64,000 bases of DNA from Pseudidiomarina indica (GCF_900104245.1 NZ_FMXN01000001.1:1-64000); one strand, 5' to 3'; positions 24,490 to 33,952 are shown, counted from the stretch's first letter. Numbers and translations are program-made. The notes: generated from the letters alone by a model not told the origin.

Positions 24490-26559
24490 ATGGAACAAAT
24501 CGAAACACATGATGAGCAAAGCGGCTTAGATCTCGATAAAAAGTTAAATAACTTTTTCAAAGGCCGAGTGGTTCGCAAAGATCTGACCAAACAACTCAAA
24601 GAAGGTGCAAATGTGCCCGTATATGTACTCGAGTATTTGCTCGGGATGTATTGTGCGTCTGATCACCCTGACATTGTCGAAGAAGGCCTTAAAAACGTCA
24701 AAAAAATACTCACTGACAATTATGTGCGCCCTGATGAAGCTGAGAAGATCAAGTCGCTTATTCGTGAACGCACGATTTATAAAGTAATTGATAAAGTCGG
24801 CGTGAAGTTAAATCAGAAAAAAGATATCTACGAGGCTCAGCTTTCAAACCTTGGCGTGAAAGACGCGGTAATTCCAGCTCGATTAGTAAAAGAGAACGAG
24901 AAGCTATTAACCGGCGGTATTTGGTGCATTATTACGGTGAAATACTTCTACGAAGAAGGCCAAAAGACGTCACCGTTTACGATTGAAAAACTCGTACCGA
25001 TTCAAATGCCATCGATGGATATGGACGAGGTGTTTCAGGCTCGTTCGCAGTTTAATACTGACGAATGGATGGATGTGTTGTTGCGGTCAGTCGGTATGGA
25101 GCCAGCCAACCTTGAGCAGCGCGTAAAATGGCACTTGATTGCGCGCATGATCCCGTTTGTTGAGAATAACTACAACGTCTGTGAACTTGGACCGCGAGGC
25201 ACGGGTAAATCTCACGTTTATAAAGAATGCTCACCGAATTCGATACTGGTTTCAGGTGGGCAAACCACCGTTGCAAACTTATTTTATAACATGAGCTCTC
25301 GCCAGGTCGGTCTGGTAGGTATGTGGGATATCGTAGCTTTTGATGAAGTAGCTGGTATTAACTTCAAAGACAAAGACGGCGTGCAAATCATGAAAGATTA
25401 CATGGCATCGGGCTCGTTTGCTCGCGGCCGTGACTCCATTGAAGCTAAGGCTTCGATGGTATTTGTGGGGAATATCAACCAGAGCGTGGATACGCTGGTT
25501 AAAACCAGCCACTTGCTGGCCCCATTCCCTGAGGCCATGATTGATACGGCTTTCTTTGATCGTTTTCATGCCTATATTCCGGGTTGGGAAATTCCTAAAA
25601 TGCGGCCAGAGTTTTTCACAAACCGCTATGGCTTGATCACCGATTACCTTGCTGAGTACATGCGCGAGATGCGCAAACGCGGCTTTGCCGATGCTATTGA
25701 TAAATTCTTTAAGCTGGGTAACAACCTGAATCAGCGTGACGTGATTGCTGTGCGCCGGACAACGTCTGGCTTGTTAAAGTTGATGCATCCTGATGGCGCG
25801 TTTACTAAAGAAGATGTGCGCACCTGTTTAACGTATGCGCTTGAGGTTCGCCGCCGCATTAAAGAACAGTTGAAAAAGCTCGGTGGTATGGAATTCTTCG
25901 ATGTTCACTTTAGCTACATAGATAACGAGTCATTAGAAGAGTTTTTCGTTAGCGTACCAGAGCAGGGCGGTAGCTCGTTAATACCTGAGGGAATGCCGAA
26001 GCCGGGCGTCGTACATGCTGTGGGTCGCGGTGGTCCAACCGACCAACTTGGCTTGTATCGTATTGAAACCCAAATGATGCCAGGCAATGGCAAACATTCA
26101 GTCTCTGGTGTTGGTTCAGGCGCTTATGCTTCGGCTGCTAAAGAAAGTATCCGTGTCGGTTATGAGTACTTTAAAGGCAACTTATCGCGTATTAGCGCTA
26201 CGGCTAAATTTTCTGAATCTGAGTTTCATTTACATGCCGTTGAGCTACACCATACCGGGCCTACGGCGAGTTTAAGCATTGCAAGCCTGATTGCGTGCTG
26301 CTCGATGCTGTTGAAAAAGCCGATGCAAGAGCAAATGGTGGTGCTTGGCAATATGAGCTTGGGCGGTGTGATTTCACCGGTAGAGAGCCTAGCAGACACT
26401 TTACAGCTAGCCTTTGATAGCGGCGCTAAACGCGTGTTGCTGCCCATGGCTTCTGCTTCTGATATTCCAACGGTGCCAGCCGAGCTGTTTTCTAAGTTTC
26501 AGATTAGCTTTTATTCTGACCCTGTGGATGCGGTTTATAAGGCTTTGGGTGTGAGTTAA
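24490..26559 (+). CDS. brxL: BREX Lon-like AAA+ protein BrxL
   Basis: This 689-aa protein has the typical BrxL opening (LDLDKKLNNFFKGRVVRKDL, then ANVPVYVLEYLLGMYC), an AAA+ ATPase with Walker A GPRGTGKS (residues 234-241) and a C-terminal Lon-protease-like domain (GPTASLSIASL, then VVLGNMSLGGVISPV). BrxL forms ring-shaped complexes on DNA and is required for phage exclusion in type 1 BREX. The start is uncertain: an ATG at 24457 overlapping pglZ would add 11 residues, but 24490 gives the family-like N-terminus. It is the last BREX gene; a long inverted repeat follows. Confidence 0.92.
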   Translation: MEQIETHDEQSGLDLDKKLNNFFKGRVVRKDLTKQLKEGANVPVYVLEYLLGMYCASDHPDIVEEGLKNVKKILTDNYVRPDEAEKIKSLIRERTIYKVIDKVGVKLNQKKDIYEAQLSNLGVKDAVIPARLVKENEKLLTGGIWCIITVKYFYEEGQKTSPFTIEKLVPIQMPSMDMDEVFQARSQFNTDEWMDVLLRSVGMEPANLEQRVKWHLIARMIPFVENNYNVCELGPRGTGKSHVYKECSPNSILVSGGQTTVANLFYNMSSRQVGLVGMWDIVAFDEVAGINFKDKDGVQIMKDYMASGSFARGRDSIEAKASMVFVGNINQSVDTLVKTSHLLAPFPEAMIDTAFFDRFHAYIPGWEIPKMRPEFFTNRYGLITDYLAEYMREMRKRGFADAIDKFFKLGNNLNQRDVIAVRRTTSGLLKLMHPDGAFTKEDVRTCLTYALEVRRRIKEQLKKLGGMEFFDVHFSYIDNESLEEFFVSVPEQGGSSLIPEGMPKPGVVHAVGRGGPTDQLGLYRIETQMMPGNGKHSVSGVGSGAYASAAKESIRVGYEYFKGNLSRISATAKFSESEFHLHAVELHHTGPTASLSIASLIACCSMLLKKPMQEQMVVLGNMSLGGVISPVESLADTLQLAFDSGAKRVLLPMASASDIPTVPAELFSKFQISFYSDPVDAVYKALGVS

Positions 26560-26571
26560 TGATTGGGAGGG

Positions 26572-26643
26572 TATTAAGCGACAATTACGGTGACCGGTCT
26601 AGCGTCAATTACTTTGGCCGGCCACCGTAATTGTCGCTTAATA
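26572..26643. repeat. 72-bp inverted repeat built from three related 20-mers
   Basis: The two 26-base arms (26572-26597 and 26618-26643) match in reverse complement at 25 of 26 positions. Inside, a third partial copy lies in direct orientation: GCGACAATTACGGTGACCGG (26578-26597) and GCGTCAATTACTTTGGCCGG (26602-26621) agree at 16 of 20 bases. Repeated short binding sites near an end plus one inverted copy resemble the ends of a transposon with the interior lost. It could also simply end brxL transcription, although no T-run follows. Confidence 0.7.
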
Positions 26644-26656
26644 AGAGGGAATGATT

Positions 26657-26740
26657 ATGACGAATACACAGGCAACATTGATGCTAATTGCTCCGTTGAT
26701 AATGATTGTTGGCGATGTTTTATTGGTCGAGAAAAAATAA
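26657..26740 (+). CDS. Possible 27-aa membrane peptide
   Basis: A short frame encodes MTNTQATLMLIAPLIMIVGD and seven more residues, a single hydrophobic helix with a charged tail. AGAGGG (26644-26649) gives a plausible ribosome site 7 bases before ATG 26657. Being so short and next to a repeat, it could be chance. Confidence 0.3.
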   Translation: MTNTQATLMLIAPLIMIVGDVLLVEKK

Positions 26741-26806
26741 ATAACATCAAGCCAACCAACACGGCTGCAAGTCAATAAAATTGAGGGATTTGAAACTTCA
26801 AGAAGA

Positions 26807-26883
26807 TGGTGCGTCCGAGTAGACTCGAACTACCGACCCCTACCATGTCAAGGTAGTGCTCTAACCAACTGAGCTACGGACGC
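26807..26883 (-). tRNA. tRNA-Val (GAC)
   Basis: Reading the minus strand gives a full cloverleaf: acceptor GCGTCCG with CGGACGC, D-arm TAGCTCAGTTGGTTAGAGC, anticodon arm TACCT TGACATG GTA-type with anticodon GAC, T-arm GTTCGAGTC, and an encoded CCA (26807-26809). It marks the border between the defence island and the core genes. No second copy of its 3' end was noticed on the far side of the island. Confidence 0.95.
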
Positions 26884-26921
26884 ACTTTATTGATGGGTTC
26901 GTCTGGTGACGAACGGCCGCT

Positions 26922-26950
26922 ATATTAGTCATTTGGTTGCGGGGGTGCAA
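26922..26950 (-). promoter_or_regulatory. Promoter of tRNA-Val
   Basis: On the minus strand TTGCAC (26945-26950) and TAATAT (26922-26927) are separated by 17 bases, followed by a GC-rich discriminator, as expected for a stable-RNA promoter. The -35 box lies inside a hairpin (26939-26969; 12 pairs, one G-U) that could also end the abgT transcript. A second hairpin, GTTCGTC-TGGT-GACGAAC (26897-26914), lies in the leader before the tRNA. Confidence 0.65.
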
Positions 26951-27007
26951 GTACTTTTTGCGCCCCCGCGGTTCGACTGGGCAAGTTTTAGCCAGAATGG
27001 GTGAGAA

Positions 27008-28564
27008 CTAGAAGCCGAGGGGAATTCCGAAGCTGAAGAACGTGACTAATAGGGCGCTCCACACGACTAAAAATGCGAGTGAGTAGGGCACCATCATGGC
27101 AATCATCTCACCGAATGTGAGTTGGGGGTTGTATTTGCGCATGAACGCTAAAATAATTCCTGCATAACTCATCATTGGGGTAATAATGTTGGTGGATGAG
27201 TCTGCCACGCGGAAGGCGGCGGCGACTAAATCTGGGGTCATTTGGTTGTTCACCAGGTACAACATTGGAATGAAGATGGGGCCTAGCAGCATCCATTTTG
27301 AGGTTAAACCGCCCACGAACAGGTTGATGATGGCGGTCACCAAAATAAAGCCAATGAGTAACAAAATGGGGTAGCTTTGAAGTCCTAAATGGGTCAGCAA
27401 GGTGGCTCCCAAATAGGTCACGTAGGCACCTAAGCCGCTATAACTCAGTATGCCTAAGAAGTTATAACAGAAGAACGTCAGCACTAAAATGTAGCCCATG
27501 GTATCCATTTGCTTCACCATGGCGGTGACTACGTCTTGCAGCGATTTAAAGTTACCGCTGGCCACTCCAAAAGCAACACCCATGGCAATAAAGACAAAGG
27601 TGATTAATAAGATCACGTTGTTTAGGTAGGGCGTTACCATCACCCCTTGGGCGTTTTCATAGGGCGCTAAGGGACCAACAGCAAGGCCGTAAACACCAAT
27701 TAATGCAAGGACCAGTGCGATACCGGCGGCGCGTAATCCTCTTATTTCAGCCGCACTGACTTCAAAATCTGTCAGCTCTAACTCTTTAGGAATTATAAAA
27801 GGTTTTTGCTCTAAACGAGGCTGCACAAATTTTAGAGTTACCCAGGCACCAACGCCCCCTAAAACAAAGGTTGAAGCCAGGATGAAATAGTAGTTCATGG
27901 TGGCTGGGGTCAACGCTTCGCCGGCTGCGTTAACGAATGGAATGCCTTGCGCTTCGGCGAATACTTTCGCATTCACGCCTATAATCACATCAATGGGGGT
28001 GGCTGGAATTAAGTTGGCACTAAACCCTGCGGATACCCCAGCAAATGCGGCGGCCATCCCGATTAATGGGTTTTTGCCAAGCCCGGCATACAAGAGTCCG
28101 GCTAGGGGAATAAGAATGAGGTAGCCGGCGTCAGTCGCAATGGAGCTCATGATGCCAATAAAGACCAAAAATAGGGGCAACCAGTTTAACGGCAGGCTGC
28201 GTGATACTTTTTTGAGAACGGCAGAAAATAAGCCAGAGCTTTCTGCGACGCCAACCCCCAACATCACAATTAGAATGACGCCTAATACGCCCCCACCAAA
28301 ACCGAGCCAGTTGGTAAGCAGTGCATTATCAAACAGCCAGACCACGTTTTCGCTGGCTAACATGTTCCGAATTTCGTATTGAATGGGTTGCCCATCGCCA
28401 CCGTAAGTGGTGAATCCTAAGTCGCCGATGGCCCAAGTAAGAATGAGGGCTGCGGCTAAGAAGTAAATAAAGATAATGATGGGGTCGGGAATGCGCTTGC
28501 CAGCACGTTCAATAAATGCAATAAAGCCACCGGTTTCGGTGGCTGGCGTTGGTTTTGATGACAC
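27008..28564 (-). CDS. AbgT-family transporter
   Basis: This 518-aa inner-membrane protein has many membrane helices and the AbgT family pattern: GFIAFIERAGKRIPDPIIIF near the N-terminus, SSIATDAGYLILIPLAGLLY and GVSAGFSANLIPATPIDVI in the middle, and FRVADSSTNIITPMMSYAGI near residue 455. Family members import p-aminobenzoyl-glutamate or export sulfonamides and p-aminobenzoate; which applies here is not visible. It is a single gene, divergent from the photolyase gene with a 135-bp gap, and is preceded by a plausible GGAAAC-type weak ribosome site. Confidence 0.9.
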   Translation of the reverse strand: MSSKPTPATETGGFIAFIERAGKRIPDPIIIFIYFLAAALILTWAIGDLGFTTYGGDGQPIQYEIRNMLASENVVWLFDNALLTNWLGFGGGVLGVILIVMLGVGVAESSGLFSAVLKKVSRSLPLNWLPLFLVFIGIMSSIATDAGYLILIPLAGLLYAGLGKNPLIGMAAAFAGVSAGFSANLIPATPIDVIIGVNAKVFAEAQGIPFVNAAGEALTPATMNYYFILASTFVLGGVGAWVTLKFVQPRLEQKPFIIPKELELTDFEVSAAEIRGLRAAGIALVLALIGVYGLAVGPLAPYENAQGVMVTPYLNNVILLITFVFIAMGVAFGVASGNFKSLQDVVTAMVKQMDTMGYILVLTFFCYNFLGILSYSGLGAYVTYLGATLLTHLGLQSYPILLLIGFILVTAIINLFVGGLTSKWMLLGPIFIPMLYLVNNQMTPDLVAAAFRVADSSTNIITPMMSYAGIILAFMRKYNPQLTFGEMIAMMVPYSLAFLVVWSALLVTFFSFGIPLGF

Positions 28565-28699
28565 GGGAGTTTCCTATTATTGTTATCGAATCTGATTAAA
28601 ATGTGGTTCGATAATATTAAAGATTCTTTGGGGTGTCGAGAACTGCAAAGCTGAATGCAACGTAATGAGTGCTGAATCATTAAATTATGAGGTGAAAGC

Positions 28700-30106
28700 A
28701 TGGCATATGCTGGAGTGTGGTTCCGCGGCGATGTGCGGTTAGCGGCAAATCCTGCGGTGGCGGCAGCGAGTCAAGTTAATGGAGTTGAACGGCAAATTCC
28801 TGCGTTGCTGTTGTTGGCGCCGGGGCAAATGCGTGAGCACAATTGGGCGCCACGTAAGTGGGATTTATTACGGCGTCATTTGGATCATTTTGTGGTGGAT
28901 GCGGCACAACATGGGGTTGCGCTCACAATCAGGGTCATCAATTCGTGGGCTGAGGCGCCCGCTGCTGTGGTGCAGTTTGCGCAAACCCATGGGTTAACGG
29001 AGGTTCACGTGAATGCTGAGTATCCGGTGGATGAGCAGCGTCGCGATCAGGCCGCCGAGCAAGGGCTCGCTGAGCAGCAGATTATCATGCGCTACCATCA
29101 TGGGAGTGTGGTGGTTCCTCCTCGATTAACCACGGGGTCGGGCGGGATGTATCAAAAGTTCACCCCCTTTGCGCGGGCGTGGCGGGCAGAAGTAGCAGCC
29201 GTGGGCGTGCCGCGAGTACCGAGTTTGCCACAACGGTCGCCAGTGACCGTGGCCGATATACCTCCCATCGATTATCCACGTCAAGACTCCAGTGCTTGGG
29301 TGGTGGGGGAAGCTGCGGTACGGCAATTGTTGGCTGATTATGTGGCACAGCAGGTGGAGCGTTACGCGGCGGAGCGCGATTATCCAGGGCTGGAAAGCAC
29401 CTCCAGACTTTCCCCTTATTGGGAGCTGGGTATTTTATCTCCTTGGCAAGCGACGCAAGAGTTAGCGCAATGGAGCCCGCACTTTCCCGCAGCGTTAGAG
29501 CAGGGCGCTGACGTGTGGCTCAACGAGCTGATCTGGCGTGAGTTTTATTTGCATTTAATGTGGCATGTACCGCGGTTGAGCTACGGCAAAGCCTTTTTAG
29601 AGCACACGGATCGCATGCGGTGGCGTCATGCTCCCGATGAGTTTGCAGCTTGGTGTCGGGGTGAAACCGGCTATCCCATTGTGGATGCGGGCATGCGGCA
29701 ATTGGCAACCGAAGGGTGGATGCATAACCGCGTGCGTATGATTGTGGCTAGCTTTTTAGTCAAGGATTTGCTGATTGATTGGCGCTGGGGCGAGCGGTTT
29801 TTTATGCAGCATTTAATTGATGGCAGTTTTGCGGCCAACAATGGCGGCTGGCAGTGGAGCGCCTCAACAGGAACGGATGCGGTGCCGTACTTTCGCGTCT
29901 TTAATCCTACTCTGCAAAGTGAGAAATTTGATCCAGAGGGGCACTACATTCGCAAATGGATCCCTGAGTTGGCAACTTGCCCAAGCAAAGTGATTCATAC
30001 GCCCGCAGCATGGCTGCAGGCGCACGGTCGCAGTGATTATCCGCCACCTATGGTGAATCATAAGTTGGCCCGTGAACGCTTTTTAGCCGCGTTTAAAGAG
30101 CTATAA
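28700..30106 (+). CDS. phrB: Deoxyribodipyrimidine photolyase (CPD class I)
   Basis: This 468-aa photolyase repairs cyclobutane pyrimidine dimers using blue light and FAD. The N-terminal alpha/beta antenna domain (about 1-130) opens with VWFRGDVRLAANPAV. The FAD domain shows LNELIWREFYLHLMWHVPRL (about 273-292), GYPIVDAGMRQLATEGWMHN and NNGGWQWSASTGTDAVPYFR. Full length for class I enzymes. ATG 28700 follows GAGGTG. It ends 10 bp before the convergent CoA-ligase gene. Confidence 0.92.
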   Translation: MAYAGVWFRGDVRLAANPAVAAASQVNGVERQIPALLLLAPGQMREHNWAPRKWDLLRRHLDHFVVDAAQHGVALTIRVINSWAEAPAAVVQFAQTHGLTEVHVNAEYPVDEQRRDQAAEQGLAEQQIIMRYHHGSVVVPPRLTTGSGGMYQKFTPFARAWRAEVAAVGVPRVPSLPQRSPVTVADIPPIDYPRQDSSAWVVGEAAVRQLLADYVAQQVERYAAERDYPGLESTSRLSPYWELGILSPWQATQELAQWSPHFPAALEQGADVWLNELIWREFYLHLMWHVPRLSYGKAFLEHTDRMRWRHAPDEFAAWCRGETGYPIVDAGMRQLATEGWMHNRVRMIVASFLVKDLLIDWRWGERFFMQHLIDGSFAANNGGWQWSASTGTDAVPYFRVFNPTLQSEKFDPEGHYIRKWIPELATCPSKVIHTPAAWLQAHGRSDYPPPMVNHKLARERFLAAFKEL

Positions 30107-30116
30107 CGCCTTCGAT

Positions 30117-31607
30117 TTAACCCCGTAACTCATGCTTCAACACTTTGCCGTTGGCGTTGTGGGGCAGGGAGTCACGAAATTCATAACTGCGCGGGCGTTT
30201 GTAATCCGCTAACCGAGTGGCCACATAATCTCTCAGGGCTTCCTCGGTGAGTGGTTCTTTGAGTACCACAAAGGCTTTGACTGATTCGCCCCATTGGTCG
30301 TGAGGCACGCCAATCACTGCGGCTTCAAGAATGGCTGGGTGGCTGGCTAACACGTCTTCAACTTCACGGGGGTAGACGTTGACGCCGCCGACAATGATTA
30401 AATCTTTCAAGCGATCTTTGATCCAGAAAAAGCCATCCGCATCTCGTACGCCAATATCACCGGTTTTAATCCAACCGTCATCGGTTAGGGTTGTGGTGGT
30501 GGCATCCTCGTTGCGCCAATAGCCGCGCATCATGCCTTCGCCCCGAATCTGAATTTCACCGGGTTCATCCACTGCGGCGATAACGCCGGCGTCGTTCACC
30601 ACCCGCATTTCGGTAAACAGAGCGGCACGGCGTCCTACCGATCCGGCTTTTTCTGCGTGATCTTGAGGGGCCAAAAAGCTGCCGGTGGGGCCTGCTTCCG
30701 TTAATCCATAAACGCAGTAAAACTGGTCGCTGTTAAATGCTTTTTGGACCAGCTTGGCATGGTCAGCCGCCATGGGGCCGCCACCATAAATCCAATGGGT
30801 CATGCTGCTTAAATCGGCCTTTTGTATGGCTGGGTGTTGGGCCGTCAGTAAGTAGGCCACGGGCGCTCCGAAAAAGTGCGTGGTACGTTCTTGTTGGACC
30901 AGCTGTAAGAGTAAATCCGGTGTGAACGTTGGGGCGATTACGTGGGTTGACCCGACAATGCTGCCGCCCACTAAAGTAAGGTTCAAGGGAGCGGAGTGAG
31001 TCAATGGCATCAGTGACAGTAAACGGCTTGCTGGGGTGTACTGCATTTCGGTGGCAAACATCATGCCGACGAACAAAATCGCTTGATGATCAAACAAGAC
31101 GCCTTTGGGGCGGCCGGTGGTACCCGAGGTGTAGAGCAGGGTGGCTGGGGTTTTTAAGGCGCTATCGCTCAGCTGATGAAATGAACGCCCTTGGCTATGG
31201 CTGGCTGCATAGGTGGGCATGTCATTGATAATGAGCAGGGGCAGCTCCAGTTGCTGGGCCGCGAGCTCGGCTTGTTGCTTGGTGAGGTCGCAGCTAATAA
31301 TGAGCTTGGTTTCGGCGTCACTAAAGATATAGTGCAGCTCGTCGGCAGTTAATTTGACATTAATGGGGGCCACAATGGCACCAATGCGCTGCACCGCAAA
31401 ATGGGCGACAATAAAGGTGTAGCTGTTAGGCAGAACTAAACAAACGCGATCACCGGCTTGAATGTGATGGTCACATGCTAAGTGCTCGGCAAACTGCTCC
31501 ACATGGTCATTGAGCTGGCTCCAGTTGATGCGCAAGGTGCCGTCAATGACGGCTTCTTGTTGTGGGTATTTGCGTGCATTGCGAGCAATGTAAGCTGGAA
31601 TAATCAT
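30117..31607 (-). CDS. AMP-binding acyl-CoA synthetase
   Basis: This 496-aa enzyme activates a carboxylic acid to its CoA thioester through an acyl-AMP. The P-loop-like motif is LLYTSGTTGRPKGVLFDH (about 158-175), with YGLTEAGPTGS (about 258) and TGDIGVRDADGFFWIKDR (about 372-389) as further signatures, and the C-terminal lysine in PHNANGKVLK. Substrate is probably a medium- or long-chain or branched acid, but the sequence does not say. It is the third gene of a tetR-acyl-CoA dehydrogenase-ligase operon (24 bp after the dehydrogenase), so activation is likely followed by oxidation of the same acid. Confidence 0.9.
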   Translation of the reverse strand: MIIPAYIARNARKYPQQEAVIDGTLRINWSQLNDHVEQFAEHLACDHHIQAGDRVCLVLPNSYTFIVAHFAVQRIGAIVAPINVKLTADELHYIFSDAETKLIISCDLTKQQAELAAQQLELPLLIINDMPTYAASHSQGRSFHQLSDSALKTPATLLYTSGTTGRPKGVLFDHQAILFVGMMFATEMQYTPASRLLSLMPLTHSAPLNLTLVGGSIVGSTHVIAPTFTPDLLLQLVQQERTTHFFGAPVAYLLTAQHPAIQKADLSSMTHWIYGGGPMAADHAKLVQKAFNSDQFYCVYGLTEAGPTGSFLAPQDHAEKAGSVGRRAALFTEMRVVNDAGVIAAVDEPGEIQIRGEGMMRGYWRNEDATTTTLTDDGWIKTGDIGVRDADGFFWIKDRLKDLIIVGGVNVYPREVEDVLASHPAILEAAVIGVPHDQWGESVKAFVVLKEPLTEEALRDYVATRLADYKRPRSYEFRDSLPHNANGKVLKHELRG

Positions 31608-31631
31608 AGTGCTTCCTTGATGTTTTTCTTC

Positions 31632-33302
31632 TTATAAGTGGTACGAAAAGCTACGTTCGATCATGGCATCGGCAGCAATACCGGTTGGTAAACAGCCGTA
31701 ATTCGATGCGGTTTCTGGCGTTAATCGAGCGGTACAGAATGCATCAGCCACTTCGTTGGGTGCATGTTGTAACAGCAAGGCACCTTGCATGACTTTGGCT
31801 AAATGATCGGCTAAATAGCGCGCACGGTATTGATACTGATCCGCCAACGTCGCGCTGAACAAGGTTTTTAGCGCAATCACGGCTTGGTCAAATTGAGCAT
31901 GGCTGCCCATGGCTTGTTCGACTTCGGCAAAATAAGCATCGAGCACAGCGGGCTCTTTTTCAATGGCGCGTAAAATATCAAGGCACTGTACGTTGCCGCT
32001 GCCTTCCCAAATAGCGTTGATGGGGGATTCGCGGAACAGCCGCGGCATAATGGTATTTTCCATCACACCCATGCCGCCAATCACTTCCATGGCTTCATAG
32101 GCGTGTTGCGGGGTGCGTTTGCAAATCCAGTACTTGCCAACTGGGGTCAGAATACGAGTGAGCAGCCGTTCATGCTCATTTTGTTGATGATCAAGGCTGC
32201 GCGCCACACGCATGGTGAGGGCGAGGGCGGCTTCACTTTCTAGCGCTAAGTCAGCCAACAGGTTTTGCATGAGTGGCTGGTCCACTAATTTCGCACCAAA
32301 TGCATGGCGGTGGCGGGCGTGGTGAATGGCTTGAACCGTTGCTTGGCGCATGCCTGAGCTGGAGCCAATCATGCAGTCGTAGCGTGTCATGGCAACCATT
32401 TCGATAATGGTGCGGACGCCCCGTCCTTCTTGCCCCACCAACCACGCAAATGCGCCGCGTAATTCACATTCGCTGGAGGCATTGGCCACGTTCCCCATTT
32501 TATTTTTTAGCTGTTGGATCTGCATGGCATTTTTGCTGCCATCGGGTCGCCAGCGCGGCATTAAGAAGCAGGATAAGCCGCCCGGCGCTTGAGCGAGCAC
32601 TAAAAATGCATCACACATGGGGGCAGACACGAACCATTTGTGCCCCACTAATTCATAAGCTTCGCCGGGACCATGGCGGCCGATAGGAATTGCCCGCGTG
32701 GTGTTGGTGCGCACATCCGAGCCACCTTGTTTTTCGGTCATGGCCATGCCGATGGTGAGGCCCCGCTTTAGCGTATCGGGAACGTTACGGCCATCGTAAT
32801 GATTGGCCATAATTTTAGGGCCAAAGCAGTCCAACAGTTCGGGTTGATGTTGCAGGGCAGGAATGGCAGCAAAGGTCATGGTAATCGGACAACCGTGCGC
32901 AGCCTCCACTTGGGTATGCAAATAATATTTCGCCGCTCGCGCCACGTGTGCGCCTGGGTTGGGCTTGACCCAGGGGCTGGAATGCAGGCCTTCACTCAAG
33001 GCAATGTCCATTAGCTCGTGGTAGCTGGGGTGAAACTCAATGGCATCAATACGATGCCCAAAGCGGTCATGAGTATGCAACTGCGGGGCATTGGCATTGG
33101 CGGCAAACCCGAGAGCAATGCGTTCGGGTAGCCCGCACTCAGCGCCAAACCGTGCAATATCTTGTTCGGCGGCACTGGCACCTTCGCGATGAACGGCCTC
33201 TTGCAAGGCTTTATCTTCGGCATACAGGTTGTAATCTTCGAGTGCAGAAGGCTGATTTTCGACTGCGTGCGTTTGGGCATAGTATTTATCAAGGTTGCTC
33301 AT
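31632..33302 (-). CDS. Acyl-CoA dehydrogenase (AidB-like)
   Basis: This 556-aa flavoprotein belongs to the acyl-CoA dehydrogenase family, and its length and N-terminal extension resemble AidB rather than the 380-aa fatty-acid enzymes. MAMTEKQGGSDVRTNTT (about 190-206), HKWFVSAPMCDAFLVLAQ and YEAMEVIGGMGVMENTIMPR (about 410-429), with INAIWEGSGNVQCLDILRA after it, are the FAD-binding and active-site regions. The start ATG at 33302 is supported by AGGAG seven bases before; an upstream in-frame start would add 27 unrelated residues. It follows tetR directly and precedes an acyl-CoA ligase, which suggests acid catabolism more than DNA alkylation defence. Confidence 0.88.
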   Translation of the reverse strand: MSNLDKYYAQTHAVENQPSALEDYNLYAEDKALQEAVHREGASAAEQDIARFGAECGLPERIALGFAANANAPQLHTHDRFGHRIDAIEFHPSYHELMDIALSEGLHSSPWVKPNPGAHVARAAKYYLHTQVEAAHGCPITMTFAAIPALQHQPELLDCFGPKIMANHYDGRNVPDTLKRGLTIGMAMTEKQGGSDVRTNTTRAIPIGRHGPGEAYELVGHKWFVSAPMCDAFLVLAQAPGGLSCFLMPRWRPDGSKNAMQIQQLKNKMGNVANASSECELRGAFAWLVGQEGRGVRTIIEMVAMTRYDCMIGSSSGMRQATVQAIHHARHRHAFGAKLVDQPLMQNLLADLALESEAALALTMRVARSLDHQQNEHERLLTRILTPVGKYWICKRTPQHAYEAMEVIGGMGVMENTIMPRLFRESPINAIWEGSGNVQCLDILRAIEKEPAVLDAYFAEVEQAMGSHAQFDQAVIALKTLFSATLADQYQYRARYLADHLAKVMQGALLLQHAPNEVADAFCTARLTPETASNYGCLPTGIAADAMIERSFSYHL

Positions 33303-33303
33303 G

Positions 33304-33942
33304 CTAACACTCCTGGTCTGGGAAAATGGTTGGGTAGGGCTTGGCGGTAATAGCTTGTAAGCAAAATTGCACCGCAGCGGCAATGGTTTGGTTGAGATGT
33401 TGCGGTTGTTGCTGTGCTAAGGGGCCAATCAATGCTTCAGCAATGGCTCCAACGAGCGCATGGCTGCTAAGGGTACTGTTCTGCGGAGGCAGGGACTGCT
33501 GGGCAATGCCGTCATCAATCGCGCGGCTAAATAAGGTTGCGTATTGTTCACGATAACGCAAGCGGGCATGGTTCACCGCGGGCTCCACCGGCTCGGCAAT
33601 TAAGGCCCAAGCGGCAATGGGAGCACGGAGTGCGCGTTTGGCAAAGGTCGTGAGGGCGGCGGCAATGTGTTCAGGGGCAGTGAGCTGTGGCTGTTGCAGC
33701 TGGGCAGCAACACGGCCTATTTCGATATCGGTGGCATACTCAAACACCGCGGTGCAAAGCGCTTCTTTGGAGCTGAAATAGCGGTATAAGGTGCCGGTGG
33801 CGAGCTGACACTGACGTGCCAGCGCTGCCATTTGAAGGCCGCTGAATCCTGATTCATTCAGCATGCGTAAGGCATTGTTTAAAATGGCCTGCCGCGTTGC
33901 TTGTTTACGTTCACGAACCCGTGATGTTTCACGATATGCCAT
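33304..33942 (-). CDS. TetR-family regulator of the acyl-CoA operon
   Basis: This 212-aa repressor has an N-terminal TetR helix-turn-helix: TRQAILNNALRMLNESGFSG then AALARQCQLATGTLYRYFSSKEAL (residues about 17-63). The C-terminal ligand-binding part is variable. Its stop is adjacent to the start of the acyl-CoA dehydrogenase gene, so it is the first gene of the operon it probably controls. A strong inverted repeat (33953-33974) lies directly upstream and is a likely operator. The ligand may be an acyl-CoA; this is inference from context. Confidence 0.88.
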   Translation of the reverse strand: MAYRETSRVRERKQATRQAILNNALRMLNESGFSGLQMAALARQCQLATGTLYRYFSSKEALCTAVFEYATDIEIGRVAAQLQQPQLTAPEHIAAALTTFAKRALRAPIAAWALIAEPVEPAVNHARLRYREQYATLFSRAIDDGIAQQSLPPQNSTLSSHALVGAIAEALIGPLAQQQPQHLNQTIAAAVQFCLQAITAKPYPTIFPDQEC

Positions 33943-33952
33943 GGTAGTTCTC

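Noticed and set aside
1-26650. CRISPR array
   Set aside because: No regularly spaced identical repeats were seen; the repeated features are attC sites of unequal length and sequence.
26590-26778. 62-codon frame through the long inverted repeat
   Set aside because: It reads through the hairpin and shows no protein-like pattern; the short frame at 26657 in another phase is more plausible.
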